Program-made: the position numbers and the translations under genes
From: Firmicutes bacterium UBA5201
GTDB taxonomy: Bacteria > Bacillota > Clostridia > Peptostreptococcales > Acidaminobacteraceae
Assembly (NCBI GenBank): GCA_002412775.1
Contig: DHVT01000025.1
Coordinates: 62,001-126,000 of the forward strand
Reading direction: 5' to 3'
DNA: 64,000 nucleotides
Notes under the pieces: model-generated
Told to the model about the DNA's origin: nothing
The model's database searches: none
What the model saw: only the letters and a program-made list of their open reading frames with translations
Part shown: piece by piece, positions 26,281-34,223 of the stretch
Numbering within the stretch: position 1 is the first letter of the stretch
Layout of the letters: each line of letters opens with the position of its first letter

Positions 26281-26310
26281 TTGTGAAAGTTTTTTAAGAA
26301 ATGTTATAAT
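26281..26310 (+). promoter_or_regulatory. Promoter of the rubredoxin gene
   Basis: TTGTGA (26281-26286), 18-nt spacer, TATAAT (26305-26310). Moderate match. Confidence 0.5.
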
Positions 26311-26354
26311 GACATTATAGCGTTTAGTAATCTGATATGATGGGGGAGAATGGC

Positions 26355-26537
26355 GTGGAACATTACAAGTGTACAGTATGTGGTTATACGTATAAACCCG
26401 AACGTGGTGATTGGATGCATGACATCCCTAAAAACACCTCTTTCGAGGATTTGCCTGACGATTGGAAATGTCCTACGTGCAATCAACCTAAAATGGCGTT
26501 TGAACCACTAAATCAGAACCAAGGGAGGTCCATATGA
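26355..26537 (+). CDS. Rubredoxin
   Basis: A 60-residue one-iron electron carrier: CTVCG and CPTCN supply the four Cys ligands, with the usual GDWMHDIPKNTSFEDLPDDWKCP core. The likely start is GTG at 26355, 6 bases after GGGGGAG, giving the standard N-terminus (M)EHYKCTVCGY; the ATGs at 26337-26340 overlap the ribosome site. A short extension after the core (FEPLNQNQGRSI) is unusual. The stop codon overlaps the start of the next gene (ATGA), indicating translational coupling with an unknown protein. Confidence 0.93.
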   Translation: MEHYKCTVCGYTYKPERGDWMHDIPKNTSFEDLPDDWKCPTCNQPKMAFEPLNQNQGRSI

Positions 26538-27400
26538 TTCATAAAAGTGAAACCATTACAGACTATTTGGAAGCAAATTTTGATTTGAACCGCATCAAGA
26601 CGTTACCTATAACTGATAAGTTTAGATTGATCAATTATATTAAATTGGTGAGTTCAGCAAGTGTCATAGCTAAAAACTACGATCTTGAAGCCATTCAAAA
26701 TAGTGAATACTATAATATGGATTGCACTTTTCAGCTGTTTATCTCATTGTTGACTTCCGGAGTGCCCGCAGACGTTCTGTCAGATGTCATCGAGTCCTAC
26801 TGTCGGAATTTTGAAAACAGTGACATATATTATGCCAAATTGCTCATGCTCGGCGCTGGAACGCTCATGATTCAACATGGAGTGGACCGGGATTCGATTA
26901 TCAGCTATTTGATCATTTTGCTTGGAGATGATTTTTTAAGAAACAATTTCACTAGAATATATGCTGAAAAAGACACATTGAACATTACAGATGAAAACAT
27001 GATCGATATCAAATACAAGACTTATGACTACACCTATAGAGAAATGAAGTACGATATGTTGGCCATATTAAAGGCGAGACACGAGTTTGGCTACGACAAG
27101 GCAAGAGAAATCATATATGAACATTACGGCAACAAGAATCTGAAGTTCTACTTTACGTTGCTCGACCTGAAAGACAAGTTTGTTTCTGATTATATCTACA
27201 ATAAACTGATGGTGGATTCTCCTAAGATGGACCGATTCCTCATGACCGCCTCAAGATGCATCCTCTCAGAGATGAGTGTTCTTGAGACGCACTACTTGTT
27301 GAACGCAATTATTGGAAAATATACTGAATTCGACCAGCCTTATGAAGAGGTCATGAAAGACGTTCATGCCAGAGAGCTGGAAATATTAAAGGCGATATAA
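26534..27400 (+). CDS. Unknown helical protein translationally coupled to rubredoxin
   Basis: I do not recognise this 288-residue protein. It looks soluble and almost entirely helical, with many Tyr, Asp and Leu residues and no signal peptide, membrane helix, or clear metal or nucleotide motif. A central stretch, LMLGAGTLMIQHGVDRDS at about 106-123, is the most hydrophobic part. Only two cysteines stand out as possible ligands (in NMDCTF and ESYCRNF), with a third in SRCILSE, and they are not clustered. The ATGA overlap with rubredoxin and the shared terminator suggest it works with that electron carrier or in the same stress response. Confidence 0.75.
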   Translation: MIHKSETITDYLEANFDLNRIKTLPITDKFRLINYIKLVSSASVIAKNYDLEAIQNSEYYNMDCTFQLFISLLTSGVPADVLSDVIESYCRNFENSDIYYAKLLMLGAGTLMIQHGVDRDSIISYLIILLGDDFLRNNFTRIYAEKDTLNITDENMIDIKYKTYDYTYREMKYDMLAILKARHEFGYDKAREIIYEHYGNKNLKFYFTLLDLKDKFVSDYIYNKLMVDSPKMDRFLMTASRCILSEMSVLETHYLLNAIIGKYTEFDQPYEEVMKDVHARELEILKAI

Positions 27401-27446
27401 AATAAGAGGGGTGCATCAGTTTTGCTGATGCACCCCTCTTATTTTT
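27400..27446. terminator. Bidirectional terminator between the unknown gene and bioY
   Basis: Perfect 20-bp stem (27400-27419 and 27425-27444), 5-nt loop, T run on one side and A run on the other. Confidence 0.9.
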
Positions 27447-27987
27447 ATATGAGATTAAGTTGTTTTATGCGATTGTTGACCGGGATTGCCACCATCGTGA
27501 CAACTACAGCTTTTACAATATCAAGTGGGATATAGGGCAAAGTACCGATCAATAGCGCTTTCTGTATGCCCAGCCCTGTGACTAACGCAAGTTGGAGCGT
27601 CCCTGGAATATAAATGCTGAAAATGCCAAGGGTCATTGCTATGGCATATTTCGGAAAGGTCTTTCCTGGATAGACGTGAATGAACCAACCGACAATGAAT
27701 GCCGCAAGTATGAATCCGATGATGTAACCTCCAGTAGGTCCCACTATGATTCCGAATCCACCATTTCCTCCCGCAAAAACAGGAAGTCCCATAGCACCCA
27801 AAAATACATAAACCAGTTGTGAAAGGAATCCAAGTTTAGGACCCAAAAGTGCGCCCGCCATAAGAACTCCTATGACTTGAAATGTGATCGGCACAGGTGA
27901 AAATGGTAGTGGAATAGGTGGCAACCACGAGAGAACAACTGTGATGGCGGCAAACATGGCGACGAGTGTCAATTCTTTAGTTTTCAT
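27445..27987 (-). CDS. bioY: Biotin transporter BioY (ECF S component)
   Basis: Membrane S component that captures biotin; it works with shared ECF energising proteins not encoded here. It has 180 residues, six hydrophobic helices and the BioY landmarks PFSPVPITFQVIGVLMAGALLG, VYVFLGAMGLPVFAGG and GPTGGYIIGF. The start is the ATG at 27987, with AAAGGAG 11 bases upstream (a little long); frames further upstream run into the operator and promoter. It is controlled by a BirA-type operator over its -35. No biotin synthesis genes are in the window, so uptake may be the main source. Confidence 0.93.
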   Translation of the reverse strand: MKTKELTLVAMFAAITVVLSWLPPIPLPFSPVPITFQVIGVLMAGALLGPKLGFLSQLVYVFLGAMGLPVFAGGNGGFGIIVGPTGGYIIGFILAAFIVGWFIHVYPGKTFPKYAIAMTLGIFSIYIPGTLQLALVTGLGIQKALLIGTLPYIPLDIVKAVVVTMVAIPVNNRIKQLNLI

Positions 27988-28020
27988 AAGCTCATATGCT
28001 CCTTTGGTTTTTCTATTTGT

Positions 28021-28051
28021 ATTATAAAGGCAACAGGATCTATTGTCAACC
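28021..28051 (-). promoter_or_regulatory. bioY promoter
   Basis: On the minus strand: TTGACA (28049-28044), 17-nt spacer, TATAAT (28026-28021). This is a perfect consensus promoter, and its -35 lies inside one half of the BirA operator. Confidence 0.85.
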
Positions 28052-28075
28052 GCAAAACGAGTATTGGTTAACAAT
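28042..28075. promoter_or_regulatory. BirA-type biotin operator
   Basis: ATTGTCAACC (28042-28051), 14-nt spacer, GGTTAACAAT (28066-28075). The arms match the firmicute BirA consensus TTGTTAACC/GGTTAACAA with one mismatch. The left arm covers the bioY -35. The right arm contains TTAACA, a possible -35 (28068-28073) for the divergent ndk operon, paired with TATACT at 28090-28095. Confidence 0.85.
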
Positions 28076-28157
28076 GGCGATAAAAATATTATACTGTGAT
28101 TAAATTATCCAAATTTAGGATATATATATCATGATAAATAATCCGAGGGGGTGCAGT

Positions 28158-28583
28158 ATGGACCGACTATATCAACAAACCCTGGTCATCATCAAACCCG
28201 ATGCGGTCAGGCGCGGTCTTGTTGGAGAAATCATAGGAAGATATGAAAAAAAAGGACTGACGATCAGGAAGATCAAGTCTATAAAACCGTCGATGGATAT
28301 TCTGCATGAACATTATTCCGAACATATCCACCAACCGTTCTTTCAGAAATTGTTGGAGTTCATGAGTTCGGGTGAAGTGGTAGTCGTGGTTTTGGAAGGT
28401 GTGGACGCAGTGGATGTGGTCAGGTCCATCAATGGCGCGACACATTACAAGGATGCTCTCCCGGGAAGTATACGTGGCACTTATGCCCTCGATGTCACTG
28501 AAAATCTTGTCCATGGATCGGACAGCAGTGAGAGTGCACGCCGTGAGTTGGGCATCTGGTTTGGAAATGAGGCAATGCTATGA
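28158..28583 (+). CDS. ndk: Nucleoside diphosphate kinase
   Basis: Moves the gamma-phosphate between NTPs and NDPs through a phospho-His. It is 141 residues from the ATG at 28158, which has GAGGGGG 6 bases upstream; an in-frame ATG at 28131 has no ribosome site. Motifs: TLVIIKPDAVRRGLVGEI at the N-terminus, the nucleotide-site segment GSIRGTYA, and the active-site NLVHGSDS (H119). It overlaps trkH by four bases (ATGA), an unusual operon partner for ndk. Confidence 0.93.
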   Translation: MDRLYQQTLVIIKPDAVRRGLVGEIIGRYEKKGLTIRKIKSIKPSMDILHEHYSEHIHQPFFQKLLEFMSSGEVVVVVLEGVDAVDVVRSINGATHYKDALPGSIRGTYALDVTENLVHGSDSSESARRELGIWFGNEAML

Positions 28584-30058
28584 GCACAAAATTGTTGCAA
28601 TGGTTCAAAAATAATGGTGCCATATTGTTGATCTTGTCTGGATTTCAGATGATCCCCATTCTTTATTCCATAGTCACCGGTGAAGCGATGAAAATCATCA
28701 ACGGTCATTTGTGGAGTTTTATGTTCACCATACTCATCGGGGCTGCGTTTGTGTTCATAGGCAGAAAAACACAAATGAACGCGAGAAAACCAATAGGAAT
28801 GGTGACGGCGGCAAGTGCTCTTGTGTTGATTGTGCTCAGTGGAGCGATGACATATGTGTTGACGGTTGGGACGAGTCCCATAGATGCATTTTTTGAGTCG
28901 GCGAGCGGGTTCACAACTACTGGTATGTCCGTATTCACGGATATTGGCGAAATGCCGAGATCGCTGCTGCTATGGCGTTCCATGACCCAGTGGATTGGAG
29001 GGCTTTTTGCGCTTGTGTTCTTCATTATGGTCACTTTCAGAAATGAGGACCAGTTATGGCGTGGCTATTCAACTGTACTGAACAACGTGAAATTGCCAAG
29101 ACATATCTCCAACATATATAAGGGCATTGTCATTTTTGCAGGTCTTTTCTCAGTGTTCACAATATTGCAGACCATTATTTTGACTCTATCAGGAGTACCG
29201 TTCTTTGATGCGGTCACTCACAGCATGAACACGATATCAACGGGTGGCTTCTCCAATTTTGATGAAGGTGGATTGGGCTTTTTAAGAGGGGACAACCTTT
29301 TGGTGGACTATACTACAGTAGTTTTCATGTTTCTTGGAGGAATGAGTTACTTTTTCCATGCAAGATATGTTTTGGGGGATGTCCAAGGGGCATTAAAGAG
29401 TACGACATTCTATAACTATATCAAGCTCATTCTAATGGTGTTTGTTGCTTTTATGGTTATGACGTACCTGGGAGGAAATCTTTCTAGAGACAGTTTTTTC
29501 AACACGCTGTTCATGTCGGTGTCCGCTGTTTCAACAACTGGTTACGGACTGAAGGCGTTTGATTTGAGCAACTTTACGAGTGGCATGGTGATTGTGCTGA
29601 TTCCGATCATGATCATCGGTGGATCGATGGGTTCGCCGGCTGGTGGAATCAAAGTGAATCGCATCACTTTGGTGATCAGAATGCTCAGAAGTGAGTTCAA
29701 CAAACTGATTGCACCGAAACAGGCAGTGATTCCAGTACAATATGACATGAAAATTGTGGACAGGGATTTGCTGGTACGGATATCTGTTTTGATCACTGCA
29801 TGGTTGGGCACATTGTTCATAGGAACCTTGATCCTATCACTTGTGACGCAACTGGAGTTATCCGATCTGATTGTTGTGGCAACGAGTGCGGTGGGAAATT
29901 CAGGTGTTTTGCCGATAACATTCGAAGCATTATCGGAAATTGGTGTGTTTGGAAAGCTCACTCTAAGTGCAATGATGATTGCTGGACGGGTTGAGATCAT
30001 TCCCATTTTACTGCTTTTCAATTATAAAATTTTTAGCAAGCGGGGAGGAGCCATATGA
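28580..30058 (+). CDS. trkH: TrkH/KtrB family potassium uptake channel subunit
   Basis: Membrane K+ translocation subunit of 492 residues, with the four M1-P-M2-like repeats of the Trk/Ktr/HKT family. Selectivity-filter glycines can be placed in ESASGFTTTGMSVF (about 102), HSMNTISTGGFSNF (about 217), MSVSAVSTTGYG (about 315) and TSAVGNSGVLP (about 435). It is coupled to ndk upstream and to its regulatory subunit trkA downstream by ATGA overlaps, so the three are made together. Confidence 0.93.
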   Translation: MSTKLLQWFKNNGAILLILSGFQMIPILYSIVTGEAMKIINGHLWSFMFTILIGAAFVFIGRKTQMNARKPIGMVTAASALVLIVLSGAMTYVLTVGTSPIDAFFESASGFTTTGMSVFTDIGEMPRSLLLWRSMTQWIGGLFALVFFIMVTFRNEDQLWRGYSTVLNNVKLPRHISNIYKGIVIFAGLFSVFTILQTIILTLSGVPFFDAVTHSMNTISTGGFSNFDEGGLGFLRGDNLLVDYTTVVFMFLGGMSYFFHARYVLGDVQGALKSTTFYNYIKLILMVFVAFMVMTYLGGNLSRDSFFNTLFMSVSAVSTTGYGLKAFDLSNFTSGMVIVLIPIMIIGGSMGSPAGGIKVNRITLVIRMLRSEFNKLIAPKQAVIPVQYDMKIVDRDLLVRISVLITAWLGTLFIGTLILSLVTQLELSDLIVVATSAVGNSGVLPITFEALSEIGVFGKLTLSAMMIAGRVEIIPILLLFNYKIFSKRGGAI

Positions 30059-30729
30059 AAATCATTATTGCGGGCGGAGGAATCATCGGTAAGAACATGG
30101 TGGCACATTTGACACAGAATTATGATGTGACTGTGATAGACATGGATTTGAAGAACTGTGAGGAAATCTATACCCAATATTCAGCGATCGCGATTCACGG
30201 CGATCCTAAGGAAATCCGAAATCTCAAAGCCGCAGGAATTGAGAATGCCGATTATTGCATAGCTGTAGCCGATAACGATTCCGATAATCTGACTATTGCC
30301 ATATTGGCCAAAGGCTATGATGTGCCTTATATTTTTGTCAAAATGAATGATCCTGAATATGAGACCGCATTTAAATTGGCGGGAGCCAACAACATTGCAT
30401 CCAGTGTGTCCATGTTGGTCAATAAATTCGTTCTGGATATTGAAAGACCGGAAATCAGACGAGTGGCTTCCTTCGGTGAAGGCAAAGCTGAAATTTCAAT
30501 TGTTGAGTTGCCAGGGGACAGTATGCATATTGGAAAGAACATCGCTACAATCGGTAAAGACATCCGTTTTCCTGAGGATTGCATTATTGCCGGCATATAT
30601 GACACAAAACTTGAGGAGTTGATCATCCCAAGAGGTCATAGAACCGTGGAATCGGGAAATCAACTTTTCCTTGTCGGGTCCGCTGAATCCGTGGCACGCG
30701 CACACCATTATTTTTCTCAAAAGAAGTGA
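30055..30729 (+). CDS. trkA: TrkA-type potassium uptake regulatory subunit
   Basis: Cytoplasmic gating partner of TrkH. It has 224 residues: an RCK/TrkA-N Rossmann domain (1-130) with the nucleotide-binding loop IIAGGGIIGKN and the acidic end of strand 2 in VIDMD, then a TrkA-C domain (about 140-224). It resembles KtrA in size, so the pair could also be called KtrAB. The ATG overlaps the trkH stop. Confidence 0.92.
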   Translation: MKIIIAGGGIIGKNMVAHLTQNYDVTVIDMDLKNCEEIYTQYSAIAIHGDPKEIRNLKAAGIENADYCIAVADNDSDNLTIAILAKGYDVPYIFVKMNDPEYETAFKLAGANNIASSVSMLVNKFVLDIERPEIRRVASFGEGKAEISIVELPGDSMHIGKNIATIGKDIRFPEDCIIAGIYDTKLEELIIPRGHRTVESGNQLFLVGSAESVARAHHYFSQKK

Positions 30730-30771
30730 TTGAATAATGAATATTGTATACTTCCATTTGGAGGTTGAACC

Positions 30772-30819
30772 ATGGGATTAAACGTGGTACGTTATTTGTG
30801 GAGACGTCTGAGTCATTGA
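30772..30819 (+). CDS. Possible 15-residue leader peptide upstream of the aminotransferase
   Basis: ATG at 30772 preceded by GGAGGTTGAACC opens a 15-codon frame (MGLNVVRYLWRRLSH) ending 26 bases before the aminotransferase start. The ribosome site is strong, but the peptide shows no run of a single amino acid as in classical attenuators. It may be a real small ORF, a translational leader or coincidence. Confidence 0.35.
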   Translation: MGLNVVRYLWRRLSH

Positions 30820-30845
30820 CGCCAATACGATTAGGGGGCAAAAAT

Positions 30846-32027
30846 ATGGAACATCTTTTTTCTGAACGCGTAAAAAAATTAAAGGCATCTGAAATTAGAG
30901 AAATACTTAAATTGACACAGAGACCTGAAATCATTTCTTTTGCCGGAGGATTGCCCGCACCTGAACTTTTTCCTGTTGAAGCCTATAAGCAAATGGCCAT
31001 CAAAGTTCTTGATGAGATGGGAATGGAGGCGCTTCAATACAGCACTACAGAAGGTTACGATCCCCTAAGGGAAAAAATCGCCGCTCGAATGGGCAAATGT
31101 GGCATCACGGCTGAAAAACAGGACATACTGGTCACAAGCGGATCTCAGCAGGGACTTGACTTCACAGGCAAGATTTTTATCAATCCAGGCGACTATGTCC
31201 TTTGTGAGAGTCCGAGTTATTTGGGGGCGATCAACGCATTCAGGGCATATGAGTGTGAGTTCCAAGAAATCGAAACGGATGCGGATGGCATGGTGATGGA
31301 AAGTCTCGAACTGGCGATTCAAGAGTATCCAAGAGCGAAATTCATCTACGTGATTCCCGATTTTCAGAATCCATCAGGCCGTACATGGACAGAAAAGCGC
31401 AGAAGAGAAGTTGTGGAGATTGCCAACCGTTACAATCTGGTCATCATAGAAGACAATCCTTACGGTGAACTCAGATATGAAGGTGAGGCGATTCCTGCCA
31501 TTAAAGCCTTTGACACTGAAGGTAGGGTAGTCTATTTGGGGACATTTTCCAAGACGTTTTCACCTGGTCTTAGAATCGGTTGGGTATGTGCGTCACCAGC
31601 GCTGCTGGGCAAATATATCACAGTTAAGCAAGGTGCCGATTTGCAGTCGAGTTCAATCAGTCAGAGAGAACTGAACGCATATCTGGATAATTATGATTTT
31701 GATGCTCATATTCAGACCATCATTGAAACGTATAAAAAAAGAAGGGATCTGATGCTTTCGGAAATGGATAAACATTTTCCTAAGGCTGCAGTTTATGAAG
31801 TTCCTAAGGGCGGTCTGTTTGCTTGGGTGATGCTACCTGATGAAATTGATGCGAAAGAGATCATGGTCACTGCAGTGGAAAACAAAGTGGCATTCGTTCC
31901 AGGCGGGTCATTCTTCCCGAATGGAGGAAAAGAGAACTCCATGAGACTGAATTTTTCAAACATGCCTGAAGAAAAAATCGTTGAAGGCATTGGGCGATTG
32001 GGAAAAATACTGAGTGAACTTATGTAA
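30846..32027 (+). CDS. PLP-dependent aminotransferase, class I (LysN/aminoadipate type)
   Basis: A 393-residue fold-type I aminotransferase. Motifs: SFAGGLPAPELFPVEAY (substrate entry segment), LVTSGSQQGLD (PLP phosphate region), YVIPDFQNPSGRTW (Asn/Pro for PLP), EDNPYGEL (the Asp that binds the pyridine N), and YLGTFSKTFSPGLRIGW with the Schiff-base Lys in FSK. The sequence is close to multisubstrate 2-aminoadipate/aromatic aminotransferases and to the enzyme domain of MocR regulators, but no DNA-binding domain is attached. Start ATG 30846 follows AGGGGGC. The substrate is unproven. A Nudix gene follows after 23 bases. Confidence 0.88.
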   Translation: MEHLFSERVKKLKASEIREILKLTQRPEIISFAGGLPAPELFPVEAYKQMAIKVLDEMGMEALQYSTTEGYDPLREKIAARMGKCGITAEKQDILVTSGSQQGLDFTGKIFINPGDYVLCESPSYLGAINAFRAYECEFQEIETDADGMVMESLELAIQEYPRAKFIYVIPDFQNPSGRTWTEKRRREVVEIANRYNLVIIEDNPYGELRYEGEAIPAIKAFDTEGRVVYLGTFSKTFSPGLRIGWVCASPALLGKYITVKQGADLQSSSISQRELNAYLDNYDFDAHIQTIIETYKKRRDLMLSEMDKHFPKAAVYEVPKGGLFAWVMLPDEIDAKEIMVTAVENKVAFVPGGSFFPNGGKENSMRLNFSNMPEEKIVEGIGRLGKILSELM

Positions 32028-32050
32028 AATAAATGAACGGAGAGTGAATC

Positions 32051-32491
32051 ATGTTTCAAAGAGTGCAGCATGTCGGGGTATATGGATTGATTGTTTCAGA
32101 AGGACAGGTTTTGCTTGTGGAGAAATCAAGAGGACCTTACATTGGAAAATGGGATTTGCCCGGCGGAAAAATTGAATTTGGAGAATCTCCAGATACGACG
32201 CTCATAAGAGAGATACTTGAAGAAACCGGATTGGAAGTCGAGTCATTCAGTTTTTTCAAATCGGATGCTGTGGTTGTGAATTATGAAGATCCCGAACTCG
32301 GCAAAGTGACATTGCATCATGTAGGCTTGATTTACAAAGTAAAGATCAAAACCGGCAAGGCTATTGCTCCAAAAGAGGATGACGAGGATGTCATCAGCGC
32401 CAAATGGTGTGATTTGGTCGAAATGGATCATGACGATTTTTCGCCTTTTGTTCAGGAGCTATTGCTGGAGCACCCTGATACCATACTATAG
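32051..32491 (+). CDS. Nudix hydrolase (first of two)
   Basis: A 146-residue MutT-like pyrophosphohydrolase with an intact Nudix box, beginning GGKIEFGESP and ending REILEETGLEV (pattern G-x5-E-x7-RE-U-x-EE-x-G-U). It likely cleaves a nucleotide or nucleotide-sugar diphosphate; the substrate is unknown. It starts 23 bases after the aminotransferase with CGGAGAG upstream of ATG, and is probably cotranscribed. A large imperfect hairpin separates it from a second, different Nudix gene. Confidence 0.9.
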   Translation: MFQRVQHVGVYGLIVSEGQVLLVEKSRGPYIGKWDLPGGKIEFGESPDTTLIREILEETGLEVESFSFFKSDAVVVNYEDPELGKVTLHHVGLIYKVKIKTGKAIAPKEDDEDVISAKWCDLVEMDHDDFSPFVQELLLEHPDTIL

Positions 32492-32494
32492 TCA

Positions 32495-32537
32495 AGTCCC
32501 GGCCCGGAATCGGTTCATCCGAAACTGGGCTGGGATT
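32495..32537 (+). other. Large imperfect hairpin between two Nudix genes
   Basis: Bases 32495-32513 pair with 32519-32537 over 19 positions, with three G-T pairs and two A-A mismatches. The 3' side is followed by TGCTTCGTTTT rather than a clean T run. It is a possible weak terminator or mRNA-processing element. Confidence 0.5.
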
Positions 32538-32573
32538 TGCTTCGTTTTAGTGAGAAAGTTATAGGTGACAAAA

Positions 32574-33110
32574 ATGAAAACGGATATAAAGGAATTGTTG
32601 TCCCGTTATATTCCATATGATGAACATAATACCAAACAGTTTGAGAAATTCTGTGCATTTGTAGACGCTCATGAGATCATAATCGGGAAAAAAAATACTG
32701 AAGGTCACATCACCGCATCCGCTTGGATAGTAGATCAGGACTATAAAAGTGTGCTTTTGACCCATCATGTCAAATTGAACCGTTGGCTTCAGCTGGGTGG
32801 CCATACGGAAGAACACGAAACTATTGTTGATGGTGCACTCAGGGAAGCTTTTGAGGAATCGGGTCTTAAGTCCATTGTCTTGAAATCGGATGAGATCTTC
32901 GACCTTGATGTCCACGAAATTCCAATGCATGGAAAAACCGAGAAACATATTCACTATGATTTGAGATTTTTGATGGTCGCCTCAAGAGACGAAGCATTGT
33001 CAATATCCGATGAGTCACATGATCTCAGATGGTTTGAATTTGAAGAGGTTTCGCACTTCACGGACGAGGTATCCATTGCAAGAATGGTTGAAAAAGCAAG
33101 ACGTCTCTAA
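32574..33110 (+). CDS. Nudix hydrolase (second)
   Basis: A 178-residue protein with a Nudix box, GGHTEEHETIVDGALREAFE followed by ESGL, which conserves the metal-binding RE and EE pairs. A longer N-terminal region (ELLSRYIPYDEHNTKQFEKF) and the KIHYDLRF-like segment HIHYDLRFLM place it in a Nudix group distinct from its upstream neighbour. ATG 32574 has AGGTGA 6 bases upstream; GTG 32565 is part of that site. Substrate unknown. Confidence 0.88.
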   Translation: MKTDIKELLSRYIPYDEHNTKQFEKFCAFVDAHEIIIGKKNTEGHITASAWIVDQDYKSVLLTHHVKLNRWLQLGGHTEEHETIVDGALREAFEESGLKSIVLKSDEIFDLDVHEIPMHGKTEKHIHYDLRFLMVASRDEALSISDESHDLRWFEFEEVSHFTDEVSIARMVEKARRL

Positions 33111-33119
33111 ACACGCCAC

Positions 33120-33148
33120 TTGATAAATGAACCCAATCGGTGTATCAT
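33120..33148 (+). promoter_or_regulatory. Promoter of the lacI-sensor operon
   Basis: TTGATA (33120-33125), 17-nt spacer, TATCAT (33143-33148). The expected start site coincides with the operator at 33155. Confidence 0.6.
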
Positions 33149-33154
33149 TAAATG

Positions 33155-33170
33155 GTAAAACTTTACTAAA
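33155..33170 (+). promoter_or_regulatory. Putative LacI-family operator O1 (autoregulatory)
   Basis: GTAAAACTTTAC, an inverted repeat GTAAA-N2-TTTAC, followed by TAAA. Fourteen of 16 bases are identical to the element at 39432-39447 downstream of the mglB promoter. Confidence 0.65.
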
Positions 33171-33188
33171 ATGAAAAGAGGACAATTC

Positions 33189-34223
33189 ATGGCTACGATC
33201 AAAGATATCGCTGAAAAATCAGGCGTTTCGCCTGCTACAGTTTCAAGAGTCCTGAATTATGACGATACATTATCCGTCTCAGAGGACAAGAGACAGAGAA
33301 TCCTTGAGATTGCAGAGGAACTCGATTATTTGCCTCCCAGAAAACGTAATGTCAATCGAATCAAAACAAAACTTAGGATTGCACTCATCCATTGGTATTC
33401 CATGTCACAGGAATTGGATGACCCATATTACATGGCGATTCGATTTGGAATAGAGAAAATGTGTTATGACCATCAGATTGAAATGGTCAAAATCTATAAA
33501 CCGGACGATAGCAATATGAAAACTATCGATAAGATCGATGGAGTAATAGCAATCGGCAAGTTCACCACGGACCAGATCGATGGCTTCAAAGCCAAGTCCG
33601 ATCATATCGTTTTCGTGGATTTTGCTCCGGAAGATCGACATTTTGATTCTGTGATCATCGATTTTGAAAGGGCAGTCGTTGACGCTCTCGATTATCTGAT
33701 CGAGTGTGGACATACCCATATCGGCTATATCGGTGGACGTGAATATTTGGGGCAAAGTCAGATCGCGATTGGTGAGATGAGAGAGAAAACATTCAGGGAG
33801 TATATGACCTCCAAAGGGCTTATGGACGAGTCCCAGATTCATATTGGCGCTTTTCTGGCAGAGTCTGGCTATAAAATCATGAAAAGTATCTTAAAGTCTT
33901 CAGAGAATGTTCCGACAGCTTTTTTTGCGGCCAGTGATTCCATCGCAATCGGCATATTACGGGCGTTGCATGAAAAGGGTAAGAAAGTGCCTGAAGAAAT
34001 CAGCCTTATCGGTTTCAATGATATTCCCACATCCAAGTATACGTTTCCCGCACTGACCACCGTCAGAGTGCACAAGGAATTCATGGGAGAAACCGCGGTG
34101 GAGCTGCTACTCGAACAAATACTGAGAAAAAGGGAAATATCAAAGAAGATTGTCGTTCCAACAGAGCTCAAAGTCAGGGGTTCATCAGGACCAGTAAATA
34201 AAGGAACCGTGGTGGAAGCATGA
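33189..34223 (+). CDS. LacI family transcriptional regulator
   Basis: A 344-residue repressor. The N-terminal helix-turn-helix MATIKDIAEKSGVSPATVSR (1-20) is followed by VLNYDDTLSVSEDKRQRILEIAEELDYLPPR, then a periplasmic-binding-protein-like sensor domain (about 60-340) with ASDSIAIGILRALHEKGKKVPEEISLIGFND. The ATG at 33189 has GAGGA 7 bases upstream. The likely effector is galactose or a related sugar, inferred from the downstream mgl and GH42 genes. It probably binds GTAAA-N2-TTTAC at its own promoter and at mglB. Its stop overlaps the next start (ATGA). Confidence 0.93.
   Translation: MATIKDIAEKSGVSPATVSRVLNYDDTLSVSEDKRQRILEIAEELDYLPPRKRNVNRIKTKLRIALIHWYSMSQELDDPYYMAIRFGIEKMCYDHQIEMVKIYKPDDSNMKTIDKIDGVIAIGKFTTDQIDGFKAKSDHIVFVDFAPEDRHFDSVIIDFERAVVDALDYLIECGHTHIGYIGGREYLGQSQIAIGEMREKTFREYMTSKGLMDESQIHIGAFLAESGYKIMKSILKSSENVPTAFFAASDSIAIGILRALHEKGKKVPEEISLIGFNDIPTSKYTFPALTTVRVHKEFMGETAVELLLEQILRKREISKKIVVPTELKVRGSSGPVNKGTVVEA

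Noticed and set aside
28115..28142. Imperfect palindrome around TATCATGATA upstream of ndk
   Set aside because: The inner 10 bases are palindromic but the flanks mismatch repeatedly in AT-rich DNA; not enough to call an operator.
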